A DNA stretch of 23,043 nt, from positions 1-23,043 of IMG/VR virus record IMGVR_UViG_3300043436_003503. One strand, given 5' to 3'. The notes beneath the pieces were generated by a model. That model worked only from the letters and a program-made list of their open reading frames with translations. It did not search any database and was not told the origin of the DNA. Positions 13,825 through 21,812 of this stretch are shown here, piece after piece. The stretch is from a virus. Within the stretch, counting starts at the first letter, position 1. Each line of letters begins with the position of its first letter. The position numbers and the translations under genes were made by a program.

Positions 13825-15030
13825 TTACGAGGAGGAGACGATGTGGCCGCCGTAGTCGGTATAGGAGCCGATGGCGTTGGTGTTCGCTTGGCGGCCGGCG
13901 ACCTTGCCCCAGAGAAGCACTGGCATCCACGTTAGATTCCCCGTTCCTGCGTCTTGGAATTTGACTGCGCTCATTGTGATGCCGGACTCTGGATCGGTGA
14001 CGGTGTCGAAGGCGATGACGGACGGAATGCCGAGGGATTCAGCCAGAGCCATCTGGCCCGCGTGATCTTCTGGACCGGCGAGGAAGCAGATGCCTGTGGC
14101 GTCGGTGGCGAAGGCCGTGACGTTCTCCGTCGGCGTCAGGACCACCGAGGAGCCATCGACGGTGATGTCGATGCGCGTTCCAGCGATGGCGTTGGCGAGC
14201 GTGGTGGCGAGGTAGCCGCTGTTTGCGTCCGTACGGATGAAGAAATAAGCCGTCCCCGCAGTGACACCCGTACCGCCCGTGAGGCTGGTCAGGATCACCC
14301 GTTGACCGGTGACAAGGCCGTGGGCGGTCTTGGCGTAAACGTCCGTCGAGGCGGTCAGCGTCGCGCCGGTGATGGCAGTGCCGTTGTTGTTCGGCAGCCC
14401 CGGGTATTCCTGAATCAGACGGAACCCATGGACGCGCTCCCAGCTCCGATAACCGTCTTCACCCTGGAGCTGCCCCGCGTAGTCCTTCGAACCCAACCGC
14501 GCATCAGCAGCGAGGGCAGCCGCGACGGCAGAGTTGCAGAACATCACGCGGCCTTGCGGATTGGCTCCGACCGTGTTCATCGCTGTAGTAACAAGGGCGA
14601 GCATGTCCACATCAGAGTCAGCCGCCGCAATCACCGTCCGCTGGCTGAAGTATTCAGCGCGGGCAGTGGAAAGGAGGTCGTCCACCATCGTCTTTGCCAG
14701 CGAGTAACCGGCGGCGCGGATCACTTGCTGATATTCGAACTTGTCGTCCTGAATGGCGAGCAGGTTTTCCCAGAAGAGGCGAGTCCCGAACCGCTTGTCC
14801 ACCGTGACAGGGATGTCAGAGAGGAGGTTGCGGGCGTTGTTGCCAGTAACGGCGTAAGTGCTAGTCACGGCTTCCGTAGTGGCGACCCCCGCGACGTGTG
14901 CGGTGTACTGCTTGTTGAGCTTCAGGCCGGTCTGGCTGAAGTTGCGGCCGAGCAGATTGACGGCGGGGATGGACTGGCGAAACGCTCGCGTGACATCCAA
15001 AAGGATTTCAGCAGAAGAGAGAGTTGGCAT
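13825..15030 (-). CDS. Major capsid protein (HK97 fold) with an inserted beta domain
   Basis: 401 residues. The pattern resembles HK97-fold coat proteins with P22-coat-like features: N-terminal helix (MPTLSSAEILLDVTRAFRQS), a conserved DIPVTVDKRFGTRLFWEN strand (72-89), FEYQQVIRAAGYSLAKTMVD (98-117), a middle GRVMFCNSAVAAAL (160-173), and a C-terminal SAVKFQDAGTGNLTWMPV segment. Residues about 218-302 form an apparent insert rich in Thr/Gly (AKTAHGLVTGQRVILTSLTG) that looks like the FCCH-type beta domain often seen in phage proteins. No N-terminal prodomain is obvious, although a head protease is encoded nearby. It would form the icosahedral shell. The leader upstream is C/A-rich. Confidence 0.85.
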   Translation of the reverse strand: MPTLSSAEILLDVTRAFRQSIPAVNLLGRNFSQTGLKLNKQYTAHVAGVATTEAVTSTYAVTGNNARNLLSDIPVTVDKRFGTRLFWENLLAIQDDKFEYQQVIRAAGYSLAKTMVDDLLSTARAEYFSQRTVIAAADSDVDMLALVTTAMNTVGANPQGRVMFCNSAVAAALAADARLGSKDYAGQLQGEDGYRSWERVHGFRLIQEYPGLPNNNGTAITGATLTASTDVYAKTAHGLVTGQRVILTSLTGGTGVTAGTAYFFIRTDANSGYLATTLANAIAGTRIDITVDGSSVVLTPTENVTAFATDATGICFLAGPEDHAGQMALAESLGIPSVIAFDTVTDPESGITMSAVKFQDAGTGNLTWMPVLLWGKVAGRQANTNAIGSYTDYGGHIVSSS

Positions 15031-15075
15031 AATGAAAAAGCGTTAGAGTGGCGGTTGGTGCGGTGTTGGTGGCGG

Positions 15076-15705
15076 TCAGTTGGCGGAGCGGAGTTTGCGG
15101 GCTTCGTTAGCAAGGCGGCCGAGTTCCTTTGAATCCTTGGCGTTGGCGATCTGCTCGCGGAGTTCGTCCAGCTTGCTTTCTGGGCCGCTGGATTGCGCGG
15201 GAGCGGTCGGGACGGCAGCGGTAGGAATGCCGATGGTGCGGACGGCGGCGGCGACGCCCGTCCCCACTGCATCACCGAAGGCGGCGGCTGGGTTCGTGGC
15301 GACTGCGGCCGGGTCGCTGTGGCCGTTATCGACCAGCCATGCGCCGATCTGCTGAAGCATCTCGGTTTGATCCTGCACGGTGGCTTGAAGCTGGGCGATG
15401 GTGGCATCCCGGGCGCTGAGGGATTGCGTCAGGGTCTCAATCTGCGCCTGAAGAGTGGCGGTATTCTCCGCCGCACGCTGACGCCCGGAGGCGAAAGCGG
15501 CGACCCGTTGAAGAATCGACAGGTTCACCGGCTCATCTTCCTTCCGTGCGACCGGAGCGGGCGTTTGCGCACCCGGAGCGGGTGGAGGATTTGGCGCGGG
15601 CGTCTGCGCGGAGACTCCCGGGACGATAGGCGCGGATGGGTCGGCGTAAACGGGGCCGGACCAGAGGGCCGCGGCAGCGACGAGGGCAAAAAGGCGGAGT
15701 TTCAT
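15076..15705 (-). CDS. Coiled-coil protein with signal peptide in the scaffold position
   Basis: 209 residues. The start is a convincing Sec signal peptide (MKLRLFALVAAAALWSGPVY, then A/DPS). A Pro/Ala linker follows (about 28-55), then a coiled coil (about 65-125, NTATLQAQIETLTQSLSARD), an Ala-rich section, and a C-terminal helix (KLDELREQIANAKDSKELGR). A coiled coil with a C-terminal helix between the protease and the capsid is what scaffold proteins look like. However, a cytoplasmic scaffold should not have a signal peptide, so the reading is unsettled. Alternatives are a mis-chosen start or a membrane-tethered assembly factor. The ATG lies about 25 bases beyond a shared junction element, without a clear Shine-Dalgarno sequence. 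Confidence 0.6.
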   Translation of the reverse strand: MKLRLFALVAAAALWSGPVYADPSAPIVPGVSAQTPAPNPPPAPGAQTPAPVARKEDEPVNLSILQRVAAFASGRQRAAENTATLQAQIETLTQSLSARDATIAQLQATVQDQTEMLQQIGAWLVDNGHSDPAAVATNPAAAFGDAVGTGVAAAVRTIGIPTAAVPTAPAQSSGPESKLDELREQIANAKDSKELGRLANEARKLRSAN

Positions 15706-15725
15706 GCGGTGGGCTGTGAGATGGC

Positions 15726-15759
15726 GTTGGCTTCACAACTCACCGGGGACGTCAAAGCC
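15726..15759 (-). promoter_or_regulatory. Start-associated junction element, copy 3
   Basis: Minus-strand GGCTTTGACGTCCCCGGTGA, then GTTGTGAAGCCAAC. It includes the stop TGA of the protease gene (15754-15752). It is nearly identical to copy 4 at 9881-9914, including the trailing TGAAGCCAAC. Confidence 0.6.
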
Positions 15760-16609
15760 CGAGGGCCGTGGCGAGGAACTCGGCGAACGTGACGAATGCC
15801 GTGCTGTCAGTGATGCCGGCGGGCGCCAGCCGCGCCTCCCATGCTTGCCCGTGCATTGCAGCTGGGGCGACGCCCCGCCGGTCGTTCATCCAGTTCTTGA
15901 ACTCGTCAGAGTAGCTCTGCACCATGTCCTTCATGTGGGTGTCATGGGCCTCGGTGATGGGGCCGCGCCCGAGGTCTTTCAGCGTGCTGTCTGCGGTATA
16001 AACCCGCGTGCTGATTCCGAACTTCTCTTTCATCCCAGAGTAATCCGTGAGGGCGGCGATGGTGCCGATGGAGCCGACGTATGCGCCGGGCGAGGAATGG
16101 AAAGCCTGCGTTGCGGCCGCCAAGTACATCCCCGCCGATGCGTTCAGCCGCTGGGCGTAACTCATCACGGAGAGGTCCGGGCGTTGTTCCTGCAAGGAAA
16201 GCAGCGCATCGGCCGCGCTCCGCAGCCCGAGAACGCTGCCCCCCGGCGTGTCCATCTGAAGAACGAGGCCGGTGATGGTGCTGTCGGCCGCAACGGCAGC
16301 GACGGCGGAGTGAATCCGGTCGAGGTTGTACAGTCCATAGTACTCCTCCTGCACGGCTGATGCCCCAGACACGATGACTCCGCGGACTGGCAGGATGGCG
16401 ATGGCTGAGGTCGGCCCGCGGACGACGTATAGGGCGTTCGGGTCGGTGTTTGGATCCGCAGCCGACTGCACCGCGGCCTGAAGCCGCACCCGTCCCGCCG
16501 CGTACTCCTGAAGCAGCGCGGCGGTGTCGAGAGCCACCGGAAACTGAAGGTAGGAGGCGAGCCCCGCCGTAGTAATCAAAGAGTCGAGAGAAGAATTTTG
16601 GAGGAGCAT
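15752..16609 (-). CDS. Head maturation protease, S49 / ClpP-like fold (lambda gpC type)
   Basis: 285 residues. The core has AILPVRGVIV (71-80), the oxyanion-region TPGG (121-124), the nucleophile elbow NASAGMYLAAAT with Ser158, and GSIGTIA (179-185). A later Lys (Lys211 in STLKDLG) could be the general base, as in the Ser-Lys dyad of SppA-type enzymes. These phage enzymes cut scaffold and capsid or portal tails inside the prohead and sit between portal and capsid, exactly as here. No fused C-terminal scaffold is present; the following gene may supply it. The ATG at 16609 lies just past a CACAAGA element. The role is well supported; the substrates are inferred. Confidence 0.88.
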   Translation of the reverse strand: MLLQNSSLDSLITTAGLASYLQFPVALDTAALLQEYAAGRVRLQAAVQSAADPNTDPNALYVVRGPTSAIAILPVRGVIVSGASAVQEEYYGLYNLDRIHSAVAAVAADSTITGLVLQMDTPGGSVLGLRSAADALLSLQEQRPDLSVMSYAQRLNASAGMYLAAATQAFHSSPGAYVGSIGTIAALTDYSGMKEKFGISTRVYTADSTLKDLGRGPITEAHDTHMKDMVQSYSDEFKNWMNDRRGVAPAAMHGQAWEARLAPAGITDSTAFVTFAEFLATALGL

Positions 16610-16610
16610 T

Positions 16611-16642
16611 GTGGGAAATCTTGTGAAATTCTTGTGGCACTT
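16611..16642 (-). promoter_or_regulatory. CACAAGATTT tandem element, copy B
   Basis: The minus strand reads AAGTGCCACAAGAATT, then TCACAAGATTTCCCAC, ending two bases before the ATG at 16609. It has the same two-unit structure as copy A at 12485-12514. The portal stop codon lies 11 bases upstream. Confidence 0.55.
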
Positions 16643-16653
16643 CGCGGCGCTTA

Positions 16654-18195
16654 TCAGGGCGCGTTCGGATCAGCCGCGGGCGTCGGGTCTGGCGGTGGCT
16701 GGTCTTGGAAAAAGAGGTGAGGCGGCACCCCTTGGCGCTCGCACTCCACCATGGCTTCCCGCAGTTCCGTCACACGCTGACGGACTTCCTGTTTCCACTG
16801 CTGCCCCTGCTCCCCATACTCCGTCTTCCAGTTAGTGAGTCCGGACTTGAGGCGGCGGTCCTGCGCGGCGGCGTCCCGTCCGGCGTCGATGGTGACGGCC
16901 CGCGGATAGTTGACGGTGTGCCGCCACCACTTCGGGTCTTTCGGACGCGGCACCTGTTTCGTGCGGATTGCCCATTCCACCCGCCGCACATAATCGACGG
17001 TCAGGAATTTGACCTGCTGGTCTAGCCAATACTCGCGCCACTCCTGCGCCTGCTGAAGGACGAAGCGGACACCCGGTCCCGTCAGCTTGTCGAGCATGAA
17101 CAGCAGCTCCACCGGGACGCCAAGGCCCATCGCAATCTGCTGATAGATGTCCTCTTTCAACGCCGCCTGCGCGGGGAAGTCGCGCCCGTCGCTGATCGTC
17201 TTGATCTTCGCCCCCGCCGGCATGTTCATCACCTCGCCGTTGTCGAAGACTTGGTTGATGTTCCGAGGGATGTTAGACGGCGCGGACGTACTGGCGGTCG
17301 TCTGCGTGCCACGGTCTGCCAGATTCTCCCTCACCAGCTTCCCGGAGACGGGTGGGAGGTCACCAGTGCTGACGGCGTTGTCGCGCTCGATGGCGAAGCC
17401 GACGAGGCCGTGGACCTTGAGGATTTTCCGCACGTCGTTGTCGATTTCCCGGTAGTCGAGAAGCTGAGGGATGGCATGGATCAGCGAAGGTGTGCCCCGC
17501 GTGCTGCTGTGAGTCTCGAAGTTGGCGAAGAGATGCGCCATGGCAGCCGGGACGCTCTGCCCCGGCCCTTCGGTCGTGAGCCAGTCCGCTTCCGTGCGGA
17601 TGTGATAGGCCTGGTGGACGTAATGCGGCCCGAGCTTCACCCCGTCCGCCCATTCACCGGGCTTCCCGTCTGCCGGATTGGCGATGAGGGCGCTTTCAAC
17701 GGAGATGACGGTGGGCGACCCGTCTGGTGCGGTGGCGTGGATTGCTAGTAAATCGCCGTCCCGGAAGACGGAAAACAGCGCATTTGTCAGGAATCCGCTG
17801 GCGGTGAACTTGCCGGAGGCGTCATAGTTCCCAGGGCGCTTCTCGTATGTCTCAGTCCACCACTCTAACACGGCGTCGTTGAACGCCTCGTCCGCCGTGG
17901 CTGGAATCATCCGCACCGCTCCGACCCAGCGGGCGAGGTCGCGGGTGGCTTTCCTTGCTGGCGGGATGTTCCATGCTGCCCACTGGCTGCGCTTCCGGGC
18001 TTCCCTCAGCGTCAGCTCCCGCAGTTGGGTCTTCCCTGTCAGGTTCGGAAAATAGACGTATCCCCGCGAGGTGCTATGGTCTGCCGCGGCGATGCCGGTG
18101 ATGTACGCGCCGGGGACGGGAGCCGGTGCGGCGTCGGCTTCCGTCGGGACGCTGGCAACTGCCTTTGCGATGCGGTTTCGGGTGCGGTTTTTCAT
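16654..18195 (-). CDS. Portal protein (lambda gpB family)
   Basis: 513 residues. It forms the dodecameric ring at the capsid vertex through which DNA enters and leaves. Lambda-type portal features include the N-terminal LRELTLREARKRSQWAAWNI (about 58-78), ARKATRDLARWVGAVRMIP, the stretch GRDFPAQAALKEDIYQQIAM, GLGVPVELLFMLD and a late tunnel helix (ALKED/QQIAMGLGVP ... VRFVLQQAQEWREYWLDQ). A basic N-terminus and a Pro-rich, flexible C-terminus (QDQPPPDPTPAADPNAP) are also seen. The ATG at 18195 overlaps the gpW-like stop by four bases, reproducing the lambda A-W-B-C order. No shortening is apparent compared with lambda gpB (533 residues). The call is confident. Confidence 0.92.
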   Translation of the reverse strand: MKNRTRNRIAKAVASVPTEADAAPAPVPGAYITGIAAADHSTSRGYVYFPNLTGKTQLRELTLREARKRSQWAAWNIPPARKATRDLARWVGAVRMIPATADEAFNDAVLEWWTETYEKRPGNYDASGKFTASGFLTNALFSVFRDGDLLAIHATAPDGSPTVISVESALIANPADGKPGEWADGVKLGPHYVHQAYHIRTEADWLTTEGPGQSVPAAMAHLFANFETHSSTRGTPSLIHAIPQLLDYREIDNDVRKILKVHGLVGFAIERDNAVSTGDLPPVSGKLVRENLADRGTQTTASTSAPSNIPRNINQVFDNGEVMNMPAGAKIKTISDGRDFPAQAALKEDIYQQIAMGLGVPVELLFMLDKLTGPGVRFVLQQAQEWREYWLDQQVKFLTVDYVRRVEWAIRTKQVPRPKDPKWWRHTVNYPRAVTIDAGRDAAAQDRRLKSGLTNWKTEYGEQGQQWKQEVRQRVTELREAMVECERQGVPPHLFFQDQPPPDPTPAADPNAP

Positions 18196-18479
18196 TCGAT
18201 GCGGCGGCGGCTGAAATCAACTCCCGCTCCCATCGCGGTCTGTGTGAGGACTGGGTCGTCGCCATCTGCGGCAGTGCGCTTGGCGTCGATGGCTGCGGTG
18301 GTTTCCGCGATGATCTGGGTGCAGTTCTCGATGGAGATTGAGAAGCTGGACCCCTCGTAACTGCGGGAGACAGTTCCACCCTCCAGCTTCACCTGAAGCG
18401 CGGCCTTCCGGAGGTCGCGGAGGTCTTCAATGGTGAACTCTTCCGCGAGGGCGCGGACGGTGGCGGAGTCTGGGAGCAT
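18192..18479 (-). CDS. Head-tail connector, gpW-like
   Basis: 95 residues from the ATG at 18479; a GTG one codon upstream is also possible. The core (IEDLRDLRKAALQVKLEGG, then VSRSYEGSSFSISIENCTQI) matches the two-helix-plus-beta-hairpin layout of lambda gpW, where the YEG turn lies between the strands. Position between terminase and portal equals lambda's A-W-B order. gpW binds the portal after DNA packaging and stabilises the filled head. The start is preceded by one of five shared junction elements (CCCGGTGGAAAGTGATG), and the gene overlaps the portal start by four bases. Confidence 0.8.
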   Translation of the reverse strand: MLPDSATVRALAEEFTIEDLRDLRKAALQVKLEGGTVSRSYEGSSFSISIENCTQIIAETTAAIDAKRTAADGDDPVLTQTAMGAGVDFSRRRIE

Positions 18480-18503
18480 CACTTTCCACCGGGCGCGTCA
18501 AAG
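18477..18503 (-). promoter_or_regulatory. Start-associated junction element, copy 2
   Basis: Minus-strand CTTTGACGCGCCCGGTGG, then AAAGTGATG; the final ATG is the gpW-like start. The TTTGA does not end the methyltransferase here, whose stop is TAG at 18514-18512. It instead looks like a relic of the terminase stop codon. Confidence 0.65.
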
Positions 18504-18508
18504 TTGCG
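18498..18508 (+). repeat. 11-base direct repeat flanking the methyltransferase, left copy
   Basis: The plus strand reads TCAAAGTTGCG, identical to 19770-19780. The two copies sit immediately outside the methyltransferase gene (18512-19768). Confidence 0.75.
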
Positions 18509-18511
18509 CCC

Positions 18512-19768
18512 CTAGGCTGCCTTTTTCTCCGCCGCGGCAATCCTTGCGCGGGCAATCTCCACATACTCGGCTTCCCGCTCGCACCCGATGAAGCGGAAGC
18601 CTTCGGCAATGGCTGCTTTTCCCGTGCTGCCCGACCCCATGAACGGATCAAGGACGACGCCACCGGGCGGTGTCACCAGTCGGCAGAGATACCGCATGAG
18701 TGCGGTGGGCTTGACGGTGGGGTGGTGGTTGCGGCGCTTTACTTCTGGCCTGATTCGATTCATACGCTCCGCAAAATCACCTGAAGGCCGATGGTCAAAA
18801 TCGGCTGCCTCATGTTGTTCCAACCCCTCGCACCCCTCGTCCCTGTCCGCCTTGCTCGCCTTTGCGCAGTAGAAGAACCGGGCGGCGGAACCGGAGTCGG
18901 AATAGCCAATATCACGGGTATCCTTCCGCCAGCCTCCTGAATAACCGCCCATGTCGCCTTTCTCGTCGCGTGATTTTCCCACATGTTTTCCGGAGTTTCC
19001 AAGCTGCGGAAACAGCTCCACCACCTCCTCGCTGCCGTCGTGAATCAGGTTCGCGGGCCAGCGGCCCGGGGGTGGCTGCTTGCCTTGGCTTGCGCGCTTG
19101 CCGTTTCCAAATGTGCCGTCCTGTTTCCAGTCGCGGTCAAACTGGCAGCTCATGTCCTCAGTGCCCACCCTGCACCCGTCAACGTTCAGCGCCCCGGTTC
19201 CGTGTTGCTGGACGTTCTCCGCCACCGTACCAACCAGCGGCTTGCGGGCGACCGTGATAGGCTCAAGCGCGGGCTTTAATGCGGTCCCCCAGCCGTCCCA
19301 TTGCTTCGCGGCTTCTGTTGCGGGGGCGGTGGCGTCTGGTCTGCTTGGCGCTCCGTATGTATTGGCCTGAACCAGCCCGCCACGCTCAGCCCATTCGTTC
19401 GGCCCGACAGTCTCCCTCTCTGCCCCCGCCGCCTTGTCTATCGCCTTAGACACGTCCAGCGATTTCGGAAATCCGGACCCATACACCCACGCGATCATGT
19501 CGCGGATCTCGAATCCGGCGTCTTCAATCCTCACCGCCATCCGGTGTTGTGTCCGCGTCCCCGCGAACGCCAGCAGGTGCCCGCCCGGCTTCAGCACCCG
19601 CAGGCACTCCGCCCACACGTCAACGGCTGGCACGTCGTAATCCCACCGCTTCCCCATGAAAGAAAGGCCGTAAGGAGGGTCGGTCACGACCGAATCGACT
19701 GAATTGTCAGGCAGTTCGCGCAACCGCTCTAGGCAGTCACCGTGGAGGAGTGTGATAGGGTTGTGCAT
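18512..19768 (-). CDS. Orphan DNA methyltransferase, beta group, probably N6-adenine
   Basis: 418 residues from the ATG at 19768, one base after the large terminase stop; a longer in-frame start inside the terminase gene is rejected. Motif IV is DPPY (30-33, in VVTDPPYGLSFMGKRWDYD), and the AdoMet-binding motif I DPFMGSGSTG (374-383) comes near the C-terminus. IV before I is the beta-class order, and DPPY favours adenine, although cytosine-N4 is not excluded. Between them, about 200 residues (VARKPLVGTVAENVQQHGTG, GRWPANLIHDGSEE) form a target-recognition-type insert. No restriction gene lies beside it, so self-protection against host restriction is likely. The flanking 11-base direct repeat suggests insertion between terminase and gpW. 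Confidence 0.88.
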   Translation of the reverse strand: MHNPITLLHGDCLERLRELPDNSVDSVVTDPPYGLSFMGKRWDYDVPAVDVWAECLRVLKPGGHLLAFAGTRTQHRMAVRIEDAGFEIRDMIAWVYGSGFPKSLDVSKAIDKAAGAERETVGPNEWAERGGLVQANTYGAPSRPDATAPATEAAKQWDGWGTALKPALEPITVARKPLVGTVAENVQQHGTGALNVDGCRVGTEDMSCQFDRDWKQDGTFGNGKRASQGKQPPPGRWPANLIHDGSEEVVELFPQLGNSGKHVGKSRDEKGDMGGYSGGWRKDTRDIGYSDSGSAARFFYCAKASKADRDEGCEGLEQHEAADFDHRPSGDFAERMNRIRPEVKRRNHHPTVKPTALMRYLCRLVTPPGGVVLDPFMGSGSTGKAAIAEGFRFIGCEREAEYVEIARARIAAAEKKAA

Positions 19769-19769
19769 A

Positions 19770-19780
19770 TCAAAGTTGCG
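19770..19780 (+). repeat. 11-base direct repeat flanking the methyltransferase, right copy
   Basis: The plus strand reads TCAAAGTTGCG, identical to 18498-18508. Here it encodes the last codons and stop of the large terminase (CAA CTT TGA on the minus strand). Confidence 0.75.
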
Positions 19781-21812
19781 TGTTTTCGTCCGCCTCCACC
19801 GCGTCAATCACGACGAGGGCGTACTTGATCAGGTCGGCTTTGTCGTTCGGGAGCCTCTCGTTCCGCTTCCTCCACCGAAGCTCCCGGATGTTCCCCTTGT
19901 CCGGCTTGGTGTGGTAATGCTCCATGTTCCCGATTTCAGTTAGCACCTCTTCGGACGTGTCAACGGGCAGGTTGACGGTCGGGCGGGTCGATTTCCCGTC
20001 TGCTGCCTTGGCGATGCGCTCCAGATGCAGCTCGTGTTCCCAGTGGTCGGCCTTGATCTGGATGATCCGCAGTGTGCAGGCCGCCCCGTACTTGTCCCGC
20101 GCAGGGAATTCCTTCACCCAGCGGGCTTTCACCCGCGCCATCCGATCTTTAATCGCGTCCTTGCCCCGGATGCCGACCCAGCGGATGCCGGCGGCTCCCG
20201 TGCTGCCTCCCTCCCCTGCCAGAAACTCATGGACGAGGTCCGCCCTGTACCCGGTATCAACGCACACCACTGCCACCGTCCACGGGTTGTCCGGGTCGTC
20301 GCGGTCGGTGAACTGCCTGTCGGCGACGACGTCGGGCAGGTCGGACAGCTCCGGCACCGACCCCCAGTCGAGGATCCACACCGATCCGTCCCAGCCCGCC
20401 GCCCATATCATCCACTCAACGCTGCCAATCTCTCCGGATGCGTTCCCCTGCCCGCGTTGAACGTCCGCCGTCATGCCCAGAAATCGGATGTCTGCCGCGT
20501 TGAGCGGGATTTTGAGCCGTGGCTTCCCGTCCCACTCCAGCCGACGATACCCCCTCTTCAGTTTCGCAACCGGCGCCACTGCCGCCCGCCGGATCTTGTA
20601 GCGGGAGAACGGGAGGCCGAGAATATCGGTATAAAACGCCTTCATCGTCCCCTCTCCGCCGCTCTCCGTCGCCTTTATGAACTCGTTAGCGATGGCTCCC
20701 CACCTGCGGGAGGCGAAGGCCATATTCAGAAACGCGCCACCCTGAAGCGAGCGGTGCCCGACGTCCGGCGAAAGGTTGGTCGCCACATAACGACGGCGGG
20801 CGATCATCCCGGGCTTCATGTCCTCAGTGATCGGCGGGCACTCGTCGCTGGCTTCGCATTGGTAGAACGTCTCCGCATCGACCCGCGACTTGTTCCACAC
20901 CGACTGCACGCCCTTGTCGCTCGTCTCCACGTCCTCCTTGCAGTGACCGAACCGCAGTTGATCCATCTTCAATTCCTGATAGTGCCCGCAGTGCGGACAC
21001 GGCACCTCCACTCGTTCCTGCGTCCCCCGCAGGTAGGACGCATGCACCACCGTCTCTTTCGTCACCACGGGCAGCAGCTTCCCGGATAACGGGTGCTCCT
21101 CGTACTCTAACGCATTGTCAGGCGTCGAGAACGCCAGCAGCTTCCCTTCGTCGTCCGCCGTAATCCGCCCCTCAAGTAGCTTGAGGCTGGGCATCTCGTT
21201 AATCAGGTCATGCTTTGCCACCTCGTCGGCGATCGTCAGGGAGGCGGGCTTACTGATGAACTCACTAGCCGATTGTCCGCCGCCGAGGTACAGCGTCCCG
21301 CCCCGGTTGTATCTCAGCGCAAGGGCCGTCGTCCGCTTCTCGTCCTTCGTCGCCGCCAGTTCCGGGTAGGCGTCGAGGATCGGTTCCAGCCGGTCACGGG
21401 CGAAGTCCCGCGCCTGCTGTCGGCAGTCGGTCACAAGGATGGCGTTGCCGCCCCGGAAGTTGATCCACCAGGCGAGCGCGTGCATGGCAATCGTGGAGAG
21501 GCCGGACTGCGAGTCCTTGAGGACCGTCGCCACCCGGTTCTTCACCCGTCGCGTGCTGCCGTCAGAGAAGAGAACGTCCGCTTCCGACTCCCGCAGGAAC
21601 TCGAACACCCAGTCGGCCAGAACGGCGAACTTGGAAAACTCCCACGTTTGCCCCGCCGCGGCTGCCATCCGGTTGTGATTCGCCGGAACGGGCAGCTTGT
21701 GCCCCTCCACCCACTCCCGGATCCCCGGCTCAGGCTCATAAAGCGGCATCCCGCGGATGATGTCGATCCACTGCCCCACCATCTGGAGGTTGAGGTGCCG
21801 ACGGTCACTCAT
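19770..21812 (-). CDS. Large terminase subunit, GpA type
   Basis: 680 residues from the ATG at 21812, which overlaps the small-subunit stop (ATGA at 21809-21812). It cuts concatemeric DNA and powers packaging. The N-terminal ATPase has a degenerate Walker A (KDSQSGLST, 99-107), Walker B LTIADE (192-197) and coupling motif STPD. A Cys pair CPHCG (272-276) and later Cys at about 319 and 325 resemble the zinc-binding element seen in GpA-type terminases. The nuclease part has FLGMTADVQRG (Asp450) and VVCVDTGYRADL (Asp519), the acidic metal ligands. Length and order match lambda gpA (641 residues), pointing to cos-type packaging. All key residues are present. Confidence 0.93.
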   Translation of the reverse strand: MSDRRHLNLQMVGQWIDIIRGMPLYEPEPGIREWVEGHKLPVPANHNRMAAAAGQTWEFSKFAVLADWVFEFLRESEADVLFSDGSTRRVKNRVATVLKDSQSGLSTIAMHALAWWINFRGGNAILVTDCRQQARDFARDRLEPILDAYPELAATKDEKRTTALALRYNRGGTLYLGGGQSASEFISKPASLTIADEVAKHDLINEMPSLKLLEGRITADDEGKLLAFSTPDNALEYEEHPLSGKLLPVVTKETVVHASYLRGTQERVEVPCPHCGHYQELKMDQLRFGHCKEDVETSDKGVQSVWNKSRVDAETFYQCEASDECPPITEDMKPGMIARRRYVATNLSPDVGHRSLQGGAFLNMAFASRRWGAIANEFIKATESGGEGTMKAFYTDILGLPFSRYKIRRAAVAPVAKLKRGYRRLEWDGKPRLKIPLNAADIRFLGMTADVQRGQGNASGEIGSVEWMIWAAGWDGSVWILDWGSVPELSDLPDVVADRQFTDRDDPDNPWTVAVVCVDTGYRADLVHEFLAGEGGSTGAAGIRWVGIRGKDAIKDRMARVKARWVKEFPARDKYGAACTLRIIQIKADHWEHELHLERIAKAADGKSTRPTVNLPVDTSEEVLTEIGNMEHYHTKPDKGNIRELRWRKRNERLPNDKADLIKYALVVIDAVEADENTQL

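Noticed and set aside
13954-15132. Plus-strand frame of about 392 residues opposite the capsid gene
   Set aside because: Antisense to a well-supported capsid gene, with shadow-type composition.
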